The notes under the pieces are model-generated. The model was not told the DNA's origin. It worked only from the letters and a program-made list of their open reading frames with translations, and searched no databases. Shown piece by piece: positions 1 to 6,682 of a stretch of DNA of 9,938 nt. A program made the translations under genes and the position numbers. Numbering within the stretch: position 1 is the first letter of the stretch; every line of letters starts with the position of its first letter. This stretch comes from Syntrophomonadaceae bacterium (GTDB lineage Bacteria; Bacillota; Syntrophomonadia; Syntrophomonadales; Syntrophomonadaceae): NCBI GenBank assembly GCA_031265005.1, contig JAISDD010000117.1, positions 1-9,938 on the forward strand, written 5' to 3'.

Positions 1-1
1 C

Positions 2-43
2 AGCGAGATTGAGTATATTGAATTGCGAAGAACCGGAAGATAA
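2..43 (+). CDS. C-terminal end of an unidentified upstream gene (partial)
   Basis: One frame is open from base 2 and ends at tandem TAA stops (41-43 and 44-46). It encodes 13 residues ending IELRRTGR. A rho-independent terminator starts ten bases after the first stop, which supports a real gene end here. The fragment is too short to assign to a family, and no function is proposed. It lies on the same strand as the heme operon. The reading could be chance, because 13 codons without a stop is weak evidence; the downstream terminator is the main support. Confidence 0.45.
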   Translation, partial: SEIEYIELRRTGR

Positions 44-52
44 TAAATGCGA

Positions 53-84
53 ATAGGCCTGTGTTATATGACAGGCTTATTTTT
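53..84 (+). terminator. Rho-independent terminator hairpin before the heme operon
   Basis: Arms 53-62 and 71-80 form a ten-pair stem with a single G-U wobble, closed by an eight-base loop (63-70). A run of five T follows at 80-84. This is the classic intrinsic terminator shape on the plus strand. The minus strand lacks a T run after the hairpin, so it should act in one direction only. It most simply ends the upstream gene. It also lies only 27 nt before the first heme gene, so some transcription must read through it or start inside or just upstream of it. Confidence 0.75.
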
Positions 85-110
85 ACTTAACAAGGCTGCG
101 GGAGTGAAAA

Positions 111-752
111 ATGGAATCATTGTTCCCTATTTTTTTGAATCTAGCAGGTAAAAATTGTCTGGTTGTTGGCGGGGGGGCGGTAGCAGCCCGTAAAACCGCT
201 GATTTATTGAATTGTAAAACTAAAATCACCGTGGTGAGTCCTGAAGCGGAAAGTAGAATCAAGGACTGGGATAAAGAAGGCTCTGTAGTTTGGCGGAAGA
301 GGCCTTTTGGCCCTGATGATTTGTCCGGTATGTATTTGGTTATGGCGGCGACCGGTAATACTCTTTTGAACCAGGAAATTGCCGAATTATGCTGCAAACA
401 GGGAATTTTAATAAATTCAGCGGATGATCCGGCCAATTGCGATTTTTTCGTTCCATCGGTTATAAGGCGCAAATCTTTGGCCATAGCTATTTCCACTGAA
501 GGAAAAAGCCCTTTGTTTGCCCGTTTGTTGCGCCAAAGGCTGGAAAGTTTCATAACGGACAGTTATGGCGATTTAGTCGAATTACTGGGGGAAAAACGAG
601 AAATTATAAAAACTCTGGCATTTGATGACAAGCAGCGCGGAAAGCTGATTGCTTCTTTGATAAACGAAGAAACACTTGAACTTTTAGAACAGGGTGAAGA
701 TGAGAAAATAAGGGAGAGGATCGAAGAATGTATGTCCTCGTGGCGGGGTTGA
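111..752 (+). CDS. sirC: Precorrin-2 dehydrogenase (SirC / CysG N-terminal type)
   Basis: This 213-residue protein should oxidise precorrin-2 to sirohydrochlorin with NAD+ in the cytoplasm, the entry to siroheme. An N-terminal Rossmann fold carries the family signature VGGGAVAARK (residues 19-28). The DDP motif (105-107) holds the Asp matching the catalytic Asp of CysG/Met8p. STEGKSP (129-135) matches the CysG loop that contains the phosphorylated serine. A helical C-terminal part follows. The length matches the short YlnF/SirC type (about 200 residues), which lacks a methyltransferase domain. That job is done by the fusion gene at 2958. The ATG at 111 is preceded by GGGAG at 100-104. The 3' end overlaps hemA by 25 nt. 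Some family members (Met8p) also insert iron, while Bacillus SirC does not; the sequence alone does not decide which applies here. Family assignment is firm and the symbol is a choice among sirC, ylnF and cysG. Confidence 0.9.
   Translation: MESLFPIFLNLAGKNCLVVGGGAVAARKTADLLNCKTKITVVSPEAESRIKDWDKEGSVVWRKRPFGPDDLSGMYLVMAATGNTLLNQEIAELCCKQGILINSADDPANCDFFVPSVIRRKSLAIAISTEGKSPLFARLLRQRLESFITDSYGDLVELLGEKREIIKTLAFDDKQRGKLIASLINEETLELLEQGEDEKIRERIEECMSSWRG
711..719 (+). promoter_or_regulatory. Ribosome binding site of hemA inside the preceding gene
   Basis: AGGGAGAGG lies eight bases before the ATG at 728 and within the last codons of the precorrin-2 dehydrogenase gene. It fixes the hemA start, and with the 25-nt overlap it suggests translational coupling of the two genes. 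Confidence 0.7.
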
Positions 753-2044
753 ATCACAGGAAAGCACCGATAGAAATACGGGAGCGATTTTCAGTTTTTG
801 GTTCTGACTTGGAAAAAGGTTATGCTTTTTTAGCGGAAAATGACGCGGTTGAAGGGTCTGTCATTTTATCGACCTGCAATAGAATGGAAGTTTATGTCAC
901 TACTAAAGATATTAACCGCGGCTTTGCGGCGCAAATGGAATATTTTCGGAAATATTCTCACCTGGAAACCGGCGGCTTCCAGTCCTATATCTATCAGTTA
1001 AGCTGTAACGAAGCTATGCTGCATCTGTTTCGTGTTATTTCCGGCTTGGATTCCATGATATTAGGAGAAGCGCAGATTCTTAAACAAGTAAAAGAAGCTT
1101 ATCGCACGGCCGTTGCTTATGACGCGACTGACAGTGTGCTGAATATATTATTTCACAAAGCGATGTTTGTGGGAAAAAGGGTACACACGGACACGAATAT
1201 TGACAGGTACCCCACTTCGATAAGCCACGCGGCGGCGGATTTGGCGGTCAATGAATTAGGAAATTTGGCTGACAAGAAAATTTTGATTGTCGGCGCGGGG
1301 GAAATAGGCGAAATAACGGTCCAGTGCTTGTTGCAACACGGGGCGCAATCGGTTGTTATTTCTAATCGTACGCTTGAACGGGCCAGATGCGTAGCTGATG
1401 AGTATGGCGTACGGGCCATTGATTTTGACGAACTGCCCAGGGAATTTTCAGACGCTGATTTGGTAATCAGCTGTACTGATACCGGTCATTACGTTTTAAA
1501 TCAAGAAATATACGGTCCGTTACTGAGACGGCGCGGGGGCAAAAAGATGGTTATGGTTGATATATCCGTTCCTCGGAATATAGACCCGGAATTGGCTAAG
1601 ATACCGGGAAGTTTTTTGTTTGATATAGATAAGCTGCGGGATGTAGTGGATGATAATCACGCTGAACGCGCTAAAGAGGCTTTTGAGGCTGAGAAAATCG
1701 TAGAAGATGAATTAAATAAATTTATGGCCTGGCTGGACGGCATGTATGTTATTCCAGTTATTACGGCGCTAAAATCTCACGGGGAAGAAATAAAGAAAAG
1801 AGAATTAAAAAAAGCCTACAATAAATTGGGAAAACTCGGCGAAAGAGAACAGAATATTTTGAATACCCTGGCTAATTCTATAGTTAACCAGCTGTTACAT
1901 GACCCTATTGTCGTTTTGAAAGAAATGGCCGATAAGCAACAGGGACATTATTATGCTGAACTGGTAAAAAAAATGTTTGCCCTTTCTATTACGTCGGAAG
2001 AGTGGGAGAGTAATAAACATGCTGAGGTTAGGCACCAGAGGTAG
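728..2044 (+). CDS. hemA: Glutamyl-tRNA reductase
   Basis: HemA reduces glutamyl-tRNA(Glu) with NADPH to glutamate-1-semialdehyde, the first committed step of the C5 tetrapyrrole pathway. The 438-residue protein starts with the typical GLNHRKAPIEIRE block. It carries the catalytic cysteine at residue 50 in STCNR, a conserved His at 99, and the GLDSMILGEAQI block (107-118). The NADPH-binding loop is GAGEIGE (189-195), and DISVPRNIDP follows in the second domain. A helical dimerisation domain makes up the C-terminal third. The length is within the family range (E. coli about 418, Bacillus about 455). The start is set by a strong ribosome binding site at 711-719 and by the family N-terminus. It overlaps the gene before it by 25 nt and hemC by 26 nt. 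Its product is unstable and is normally passed to HemL, encoded at the far end of the same operon. Confidence 0.98.
   Translation: MYVLVAGLNHRKAPIEIRERFSVFGSDLEKGYAFLAENDAVEGSVILSTCNRMEVYVTTKDINRGFAAQMEYFRKYSHLETGGFQSYIYQLSCNEAMLHLFRVISGLDSMILGEAQILKQVKEAYRTAVAYDATDSVLNILFHKAMFVGKRVHTDTNIDRYPTSISHAAADLAVNELGNLADKKILIVGAGEIGEITVQCLLQHGAQSVVISNRTLERARCVADEYGVRAIDFDELPREFSDADLVISCTDTGHYVLNQEIYGPLLRRRGGKKMVMVDISVPRNIDPELAKIPGSFLFDIDKLRDVVDDNHAERAKEAFEAEKIVEDELNKFMAWLDGMYVIPVITALKSHGEEIKKRELKKAYNKLGKLGEREQNILNTLANSIVNQLLHDPIVVLKEMADKQQGHYYAELVKKMFALSITSEEWESNKHAEVRHQR
2004..2010 (+). promoter_or_regulatory. Ribosome binding site that decides the hemC start
   Basis: GGGAGAG lies eight bases before the ATG at 2019, inside the end of hemA. 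The frame is open further upstream to a TTG at 1977, but no ribosome binding site precedes that codon. HemC proteins begin close to the RLGTRGSRLAL block, so 2019 is the better start. Confidence 0.7.
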
Positions 2045-2936
2045 CCGATTAGCTTTGGCGCAGACCGAATTAGTAAAAGCGGCGTTGAAAAAAATATATC
2101 CGCAGGTGCGGACAGAAACAGTGGTCATAAAAACCAGCGGCGATAAAATCCCTGATGCGGCTTTATGGACTGTTGGAGATAAAGGGCTTTTTACTAAAGA
2201 AATCGATCAGGCTTTGCTGGAAGGCGGGATAGACACCGCTGTACATAGTTTGAAAGATATGCCGGCGCAAATGGAGGAAGGGCTGACTATAGCCGCCGTA
2301 TTGAAAAGAGAAGATCCGCGGGATGTGATTATTTCGCACAAAGGTTTTACCTGGAACACCTTGCCGCTGGAGGCGAAAATCGGCACTTCCAGTCTGAGGC
2401 GGCGCGCCCAGCTCAAATATAAGCGGCCGGATTTGCGGATAGAAAATTTGCGGGGCAATGTGGAGACCCGTATTAGAAAAATGCAGGAAGAAGATTTTGA
2501 CGCTATTATTTTGGCTTGTGCCGGAGTCAGGCGTTTAGATATGAACAGCCTGGTTACCGATTACTTATCTATTGAAGTTATGATGCCCGCGGTGGGGCAA
2601 GGGGCCATAGCGCTTCAGGCCAGAGCGGGAGAAAAGGAAACTCAGCAGTTACTGGCGGCTTTAAATGACGCTCCCTCTTATTGGGCTGTTACGGCGGAAA
2701 GGAGCTTTTTGAAAGAGCTTCAGGGCGGTTGTCAGGCGCCAATCGGAGCTTTGGCCCAAGTGGAAAGGGAATTTCTTACTATAAATGGTTTAATTCTCGG
2801 GCTGGAAGGCGACCGCGGGTGTAAGGCTGGGTTGTCAGGGCCCTTTGCTTCCGCTGAACAATTAGGGAGAAAATTGGCCCAGCAATTGTTGCTCGAAGGC
2901 GGAAACGAAATTTTAGAGAGCATAAGGGAACGATAA
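2019..2936 (+). CDS. hemC: Hydroxymethylbilane synthase (porphobilinogen deaminase)
   Basis: HemC joins four porphobilinogen units into the linear tetrapyrrole hydroxymethylbilane, using a covalently bound dipyrromethane primer. The 305-residue protein has the N-terminal RLGTRGSRLALAQ block. The catalytic Asp is at residue 80 in HSLKDMP, and the substrate/cofactor-binding GTSSLRRRAQ is at 122-131. LRGNVETR (144-151) follows. The cofactor-attaching Cys is at 238 in GGCQAPIG. All three domains are present and the length is normal (about 310). The start at 2019 is chosen over an upstream in-frame TTG at 1977 because of ribosome binding site spacing and family N-termini. It overlaps hemA by 26 nt in another frame. 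The next gene follows after 21 nt. Its unstable product is used by the HemD half of the next protein. Confidence 0.97.
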   Translation: MLRLGTRGSRLALAQTELVKAALKKIYPQVRTETVVIKTSGDKIPDAALWTVGDKGLFTKEIDQALLEGGIDTAVHSLKDMPAQMEEGLTIAAVLKREDPRDVIISHKGFTWNTLPLEAKIGTSSLRRRAQLKYKRPDLRIENLRGNVETRIRKMQEEDFDAIILACAGVRRLDMNSLVTDYLSIEVMMPAVGQGAIALQARAGEKETQQLLAALNDAPSYWAVTAERSFLKELQGGCQAPIGALAQVEREFLTINGLILGLEGDRGCKAGLSGPFASAEQLGRKLAQQLLLEGGNEILESIRER

Positions 2937-2957
2937 ACATTTGTTTAGGAGCAGCAT

Positions 2958-4478
2958 ATGAAAAAAGGCATAGTCTATTTGGTCGGCGCCGGACCTGGTG
3001 ATCCGGGGCTTTTTACCATTAAAGGCAAAAATATTATGGAAACAGCTGAGGTGGTGGTGTTTGACCGCTTAGTCAGTAAAAGAATACTAGCTTATGCTCC
3101 TCGGGAAGCCGAAATGATCTATGTGGGGAAAAAGACCGGAAGCCATATTATGTCCCAGGACGAAATTAATGCTCTTCTAGTGCAAAAAGCGGAAGCCGGA
3201 AAAACGGTGGTGAGGCTGAAAGGCGGAGATCCTTTTTTATTCGGCCGCGGGGGCGAAGAAGCCCAATACATAAGAGATCATGAACTGGACTTCGAAATCG
3301 TACCGGGAATTACCTCGGCGGTTGCGGCGCCTGCTTATGCCGGAATACCGCTTACTCACCGCGATAATAATTCTGCTTTAACTATTGTTACAGGGCATGA
3401 GAAGCCGGAAAAAGACCGGAGTTTTATTAACTGGGAAGCGTTAGCCAAAAGTGGAGGGACGCTGGTTTTTTTGATGGGAGTCAGAAATTTGCGTTTTATT
3501 TGCCGCCGGCTGATGGAATACGGGCAGGACGCGGAAACTCCTGTGGCTTTAATACGCTGGGGAACCTGGCCCCAACAGCAAGTACTGACCGGATGTTTGG
3601 ATACCGTGGCGCAATTGGCGGAGGAGCAGCAATTTCAGCCGCCGGCAGTGATAATCATAGGAAAAGTAGTGGAGATGCGCGAACAATTGGCGTGGCTGGA
3701 AAAAAAGCCGCTGTGGGGAAAGAAAATTGTGGTTACCAGGTCCCGGGCTCAAGCCGGCGCGACGGCGGAAAAAATTCAGGCTCTGGGAGGAGAAGCCATT
3801 GAGTTTCCCGCGATTGAGATCGCGAGAGAAACTGATTTAAAAAGCCTTCATAACGCTTTACAGAATATCGATCAGTATGATTGGATTATATTTACCAGTG
3901 TTAACGGGGTGAATATTTTTTGGGATGAAGTTAAAAAATACGGGCTGGACATCAGAAGTTTTCACGATGTTAAGATAGCCGCTATTGGAGAGGCCACGCG
4001 GAAGGCCTTAGAAGAACGGTGTTTGAGAGTTCAGGCTGTTCCCGCTGAGTTTAGCGCTGAAGGCATAGTAGAGGTTCTCAGCAAGGAAGTTGCCGCAGGG
4101 CAAAAGGTGCTTCTGCCCCGGGCCCAAGGAGCGCGTCCTTTGCTGCCGGACAGTCTGCGGGGGCGCGGCGTACACGTGGATGAAATTTATCTTTATCAGG
4201 CGGTAGCGGACACCAGCGCGAACCATATGCTCAAGGATGAAATTGTGAAAGGTAATTTTGATTATTTAACTTTTACTAGTTCCTCAACCGTTGATAATTT
4301 TGTTAAAATAATAGGACAAGAAAATGCGGCGGCGCTGAACGAAAAAGTGAAGATATCATGTATAGGGCCGGTAACTGCCGATACGGCAAGGAAATACGGT
4401 TTCACGGCTCATGTTTGCGCGGACGTTTATACTATAGACGGGTTGCTGGACGCTATTATAGCCGATATTAAACAATAA
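2958..4478 (+). CDS. cobA-hemD: Fused uroporphyrinogen-III C-methyltransferase / uroporphyrinogen-III synthase
   Basis: This 506-residue bifunctional protein closes hydroxymethylbilane to uroporphyrinogen III and then adds two SAM-derived methyl groups to give precorrin-2. The methyltransferase (SUMT, tetrapyrrole methylase fold) covers about residues 1-245. It shows YLVGAGPGDPGLFTIKG near the N-terminus, VVRLKGGDPFLFGRGGEE (84-101), the SAM-site block PGITSAVAAPAYAGIPLTHR (116-135) and VTGHE (144-148). The HemD half covers about 254-506. It shows GKKIVVTRSRAQ, FTSVNGV (312-318), LLPRAQGAR (385-393), FTSSSTVDNF (439-448) and SCIGPVTADTARKYG (467-481). The start ATG has AGGAG six bases upstream at 2947-2951. 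The fusion is common in Firmicutes, and it couples ring closure directly to the siroheme branch. The gene for the next radical SAM enzyme starts 13 nt later. Confidence 0.96.
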   Translation: MKKGIVYLVGAGPGDPGLFTIKGKNIMETAEVVVFDRLVSKRILAYAPREAEMIYVGKKTGSHIMSQDEINALLVQKAEAGKTVVRLKGGDPFLFGRGGEEAQYIRDHELDFEIVPGITSAVAAPAYAGIPLTHRDNNSALTIVTGHEKPEKDRSFINWEALAKSGGTLVFLMGVRNLRFICRRLMEYGQDAETPVALIRWGTWPQQQVLTGCLDTVAQLAEEQQFQPPAVIIIGKVVEMREQLAWLEKKPLWGKKIVVTRSRAQAGATAEKIQALGGEAIEFPAIEIARETDLKSLHNALQNIDQYDWIIFTSVNGVNIFWDEVKKYGLDIRSFHDVKIAAIGEATRKALEERCLRVQAVPAEFSAEGIVEVLSKEVAAGQKVLLPRAQGARPLLPDSLRGRGVHVDEIYLYQAVADTSANHMLKDEIVKGNFDYLTFTSSSTVDNFVKIIGQENAAALNEKVKISCIGPVTADTARKYGFTAHVCADVYTIDGLLDAIIADIKQ

Positions 4479-4479
4479 C

Positions 4480-4485
4480 GGGGGA
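4480..4485 (+). promoter_or_regulatory. Ribosome binding site for the TTG start of nirJ1
   Basis: GGGGGA lies six bases before a TTG at 4492. No ATG or GTG is available near this position in frame, and the residues read from the TTG (MIGCTKLLCG) match the family N-terminus. This supports a genuine TTG start. Confidence 0.6.
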
Positions 4486-4491
4486 ATAGTT

Positions 4492-5664
4492 TTGATAGGG
4501 TGTACTAAATTATTATGCGGCGCCGCTACGGTTTCGGAAGTAATAAAATATTCGGGGCGGGAAGAAAAAACCCCAGCCAGGCTGTTGCAGTTTTCTGCCG
4601 CAAACCGGCCCCTGGTCGTTTGGAATATGACCAACCGCTGTAATTTACGCTGTAAGCTTTGCTATATAAAAGCGGAAGACCGCAATTATAATAATGAACT
4701 GACCACGGAAGAGGCTTTGGCGATGATAGCGGATTTGGCGGCCATGAAAGCGCCAGTTTTGCTTTTCTCCGGCGGGGAGCCGATGCTTAGACCCGATATT
4801 TATTATTTGGGCAAAGCGGCTGTAGAATCAGGTTTGCGCTCTGTAATATCAACTAATGGAACTTTGATTGACGACAGAGCGGCTAAAGAAATAAAAGCGG
4901 CGGGATTTCAATATGTGGGCGTCAGCATCGATGGAGCCCCGGATACTCATGATGATTTCCGGGCTAAAAAAGGCGCCTTTAACGAGGCTTTGCGCGGTAT
5001 CCGCGCTTGCCAGGAAAATGGGATCAAAACAGGGGTGCGTTTTACGGTCAATAAACAGAATCAAAATGATTTACCGGAAATAATGGACATAATCGAAAAA
5101 GAAAAAATACCGCGTTTTTGCATGTACCATTTGGTTTACGCCGGGCGCGGCGCGGATATGGTGAAAGATACCAGCACGGCTGAAAAAAAGGAACTGCTGG
5201 AGTATATAAGCCGCAAAACCCTGGAATTGTTCGCGAGAGGGGTCGAAGTTGAGATTTTAACTACCGATAATCACGCTGACGGCATTTATCTGCTCAATTA
5301 TATCAAAGAACAGCAGCCTTCCCGTTACCAGGAAATAGTTACGTTATTGGAAATGCACGGAGGCTGTTCCGCCGGTACGAAATTTTCCAATATTGATCCT
5401 CTGGGCAATGTGCATCCTTGTCAGTTTTGGCAGGATTACACCGTGGGCAATATAAGGGAGAAGCCTTTCAGTGAAATTTGGCGGTCGGATGATCCGCTTA
5501 TGGTACGGTTACGGCAAAAAGAACGGCATTTGAAAGGGAAGTGCGGGCGGTGTGATTACAAAAAACTTTGCGGCGGCTGCCGTATAAGAGCCCAGGCTGT
5601 GTACGGTGATATTTGGGCCGAAGATCCGGCTTGCTATTTGGATGCCGGTGATCTTTTGGCTTGA
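4492..5664 (+). CDS. nirJ1: NirJ1-type SPASM radical SAM enzyme, likely AhbC-like step of heme synthesis
   Basis: This 390-residue radical SAM protein is of the NirJ1/AhbC type. The radical SAM cluster motif is C50, C54, C57 (CNLRCKLCY), followed by SGGEP (94-98). The C-terminal SPASM region has cysteines at 292, 310, 351, 354, 360, 363 and 381, enough for two auxiliary iron-sulfur clusters. YHLVYAGRG (212-220) and DNHADG (259-264) recall AhbC. The N-terminus, before the radical SAM core, carries the TKLLCG block with Cys9. By family and context it probably removes acetate groups from 12,18-didecarboxysiroheme to give Fe-coproporphyrin III. That reaction is shown for AhbC, and its assignment here is inference. 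From memory, AhbC proteins lack some of the SPASM cysteines kept here, so NirJ1 may not be a simple AhbC. The start is TTG. The gene lies 13 nt after cobA-hemD and 15 nt before hemB. A role in heme d1 synthesis is less likely because no other nir gene is present. Confidence 0.88.
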   Translation: MIGCTKLLCGAATVSEVIKYSGREEKTPARLLQFSAANRPLVVWNMTNRCNLRCKLCYIKAEDRNYNNELTTEEALAMIADLAAMKAPVLLFSGGEPMLRPDIYYLGKAAVESGLRSVISTNGTLIDDRAAKEIKAAGFQYVGVSIDGAPDTHDDFRAKKGAFNEALRGIRACQENGIKTGVRFTVNKQNQNDLPEIMDIIEKEKIPRFCMYHLVYAGRGADMVKDTSTAEKKELLEYISRKTLELFARGVEVEILTTDNHADGIYLLNYIKEQQPSRYQEIVTLLEMHGGCSAGTKFSNIDPLGNVHPCQFWQDYTVGNIREKPFSEIWRSDDPLMVRLRQKERHLKGKCGRCDYKKLCGGCRIRAQAVYGDIWAEDPACYLDAGDLLA

Positions 5665-5673
5665 AGGGAGGGG
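5665..5673 (+). promoter_or_regulatory. Ribosome binding site for the GTG start of hemB
   Basis: AGGGAGGGG fills most of the 15-nt gap after nirJ1 and ends six bases before the GTG at 5680. It fixes a GTG start that matches HemB N-termini. Confidence 0.65.
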
Positions 5674-5679
5674 CTGATT

Positions 5680-6663
5680 GTGAATTTTCCTGATTTAAGA
5701 TTAAGAAGGCTCAGAACAAATGAAACTTTGCGCAATATGGTACGAGAAACCAGTTTGAGCCGTAATGATTTGATATATCCGCTGTTTGTTATTTTTGGGC
5801 GGGACAAAAAGGTGCCCGTAAGTGCTATGCCGGGAATATTTCAGTTTTCACCCGACCGTTTAGAAGAAGAGCTCGCGGAGATAAAAGGATTGGGAATTCC
5901 AGCTGTTCTTTTATTTGGTTTGCCTGAATACAAAGATGAGAAAGGCAGCTCGGCTTGGGATGATAACGGACCGGTGCAGGAAGCGCTGAAAAGATGTAAA
6001 GATATGTACCCGGAGCTTTTGACAGTCACCGACGTATGTATGTGCGAATATACCAGCCACGGACACTGCGGATTATTAGACGCGCAAGGCTTTGTCGTGA
6101 ACGATGCTTCTTTGGAGTTACTGGCTAAAGAGGCGTTATCGCATGCGCGGGCGGGAGCTGATATTGTTGCTCCTTCGGATATGATGGACGGGCGGATATC
6201 CAGAATCAGGCGCGAACTGGACGAACACGGATTTATCAATACGCCGATAATGTCTTACTCAGCTAAATACGCTTCAGGCTTTTACGGGCCTTTCCGTGAA
6301 GCGGCCGGTTCTGCTCCGGCGTTTGGAGACCGGAAGGCTTATCAAATGGATGCGGGTAACATTAATGAAGCTTTGCGTGAAGTACGGCTGGATATTGCGG
6401 AAGGAGCGGATATGGTCATGGTAAAACCGGCGCTGCCTTATCTGGACGTAATAAAAGCGGTTAAAGACGCTTTCGGGTATCCTACCGCCGCTTATAACGT
6501 CAGCGGCGAATATGCCATGATAAAAGCAGCGGCGGCGCAAGGCTGGCTGGATGAAAAAAGCGTCGTTATGGAAAGCCTGACTTGCATTAAAAGGGCCGGC
6601 GCCGACATGATAATTACCTATTTTGCTAAAGACGCGGCCCGGCTGTTATCGAAGATGGAGTAG
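5680..6663 (+). CDS. hemB: Delta-aminolevulinic acid dehydratase (porphobilinogen synthase)
   Basis: HemB condenses two 5-aminolevulinate molecules to porphobilinogen in the cytoplasm. The 327-residue TIM-barrel protein carries both Schiff-base lysines: K196 in SYSAKYAS and K249 in MVMVKPALPYLD. The metal-binding cysteines C120, C122 and C130 occur in DVCMCEYTSHGHCG, which marks a zinc-dependent enzyme. APSDMMDGRI (164-173) and SGEYAM (275-280) are also typical. The length is normal. The start is a GTG with a strong ribosome binding site. The gene sits between the two radical SAM genes, although its product acts much earlier in the pathway. The position therefore reflects operon organisation rather than reaction order. 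nirJ2 follows after 19 nt. Confidence 0.98.
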   Translation: MNFPDLRLRRLRTNETLRNMVRETSLSRNDLIYPLFVIFGRDKKVPVSAMPGIFQFSPDRLEEELAEIKGLGIPAVLLFGLPEYKDEKGSSAWDDNGPVQEALKRCKDMYPELLTVTDVCMCEYTSHGHCGLLDAQGFVVNDASLELLAKEALSHARAGADIVAPSDMMDGRISRIRRELDEHGFINTPIMSYSAKYASGFYGPFREAAGSAPAFGDRKAYQMDAGNINEALREVRLDIAEGADMVMVKPALPYLDVIKAVKDAFGYPTAAYNVSGEYAMIKAAAAQGWLDEKSVVMESLTCIKRAGADMIITYFAKDAARLLSKME

Positions 6664-6670
6664 AAGGCTT

Positions 6671-6677
6671 GAGGAGG
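6671..6677 (+). promoter_or_regulatory. Ribosome binding site that decides the nirJ2 GTG start
   Basis: GAGGAGG, a near-perfect anti-Shine-Dalgarno match, lies five bases before the GTG at 6683. The frame stays open upstream to a TTG at 6623 inside hemB. However, the 20 residues encoded before the GTG look unrelated to the family, and the ribosome binding site itself falls inside that extension. The 6683 start is therefore preferred. Confidence 0.8.
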
Positions 6678-6682
6678 AAAAA

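Noticed and set aside
130..177. T7 run (130-136) and G7 run (171-177) near the start of the first gene as phase-variation tracts
   Set aside because: The G run simply encodes the conserved Gly triplet of the nucleotide-binding motif, both runs are short, and the gene is a housekeeping biosynthetic enzyme.
1977..2018. Longer hemC start at the TTG at 1977
   Set aside because: There is no ribosome binding site before it, the added 14 residues do not resemble HemC N-termini, and a good site precedes the ATG at 2019.
3500..3802. Plus-strand open frame of 100 codons inside cobA-hemD
   Set aside because: It lies in another frame of a well conserved gene, is Gly-, Ala- and Ser-rich, and has no family features.
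5841..6239. Minus-strand open frame of 132 codons within hemB, with similar shorter minus-strand frames across the window
   Set aside because: It lies opposite a conserved gene with clear catalytic motifs, shows no recognisable domain, and looks like a low-complexity Ser-rich shadow frame.
6623..6682. Longer nirJ2 start at the TTG at 6623
   Set aside because: It would overlap hemB by 41 nt and place the near-perfect ribosome binding site inside the coding region; the GTG at 6683 gives the normal family N-terminus.
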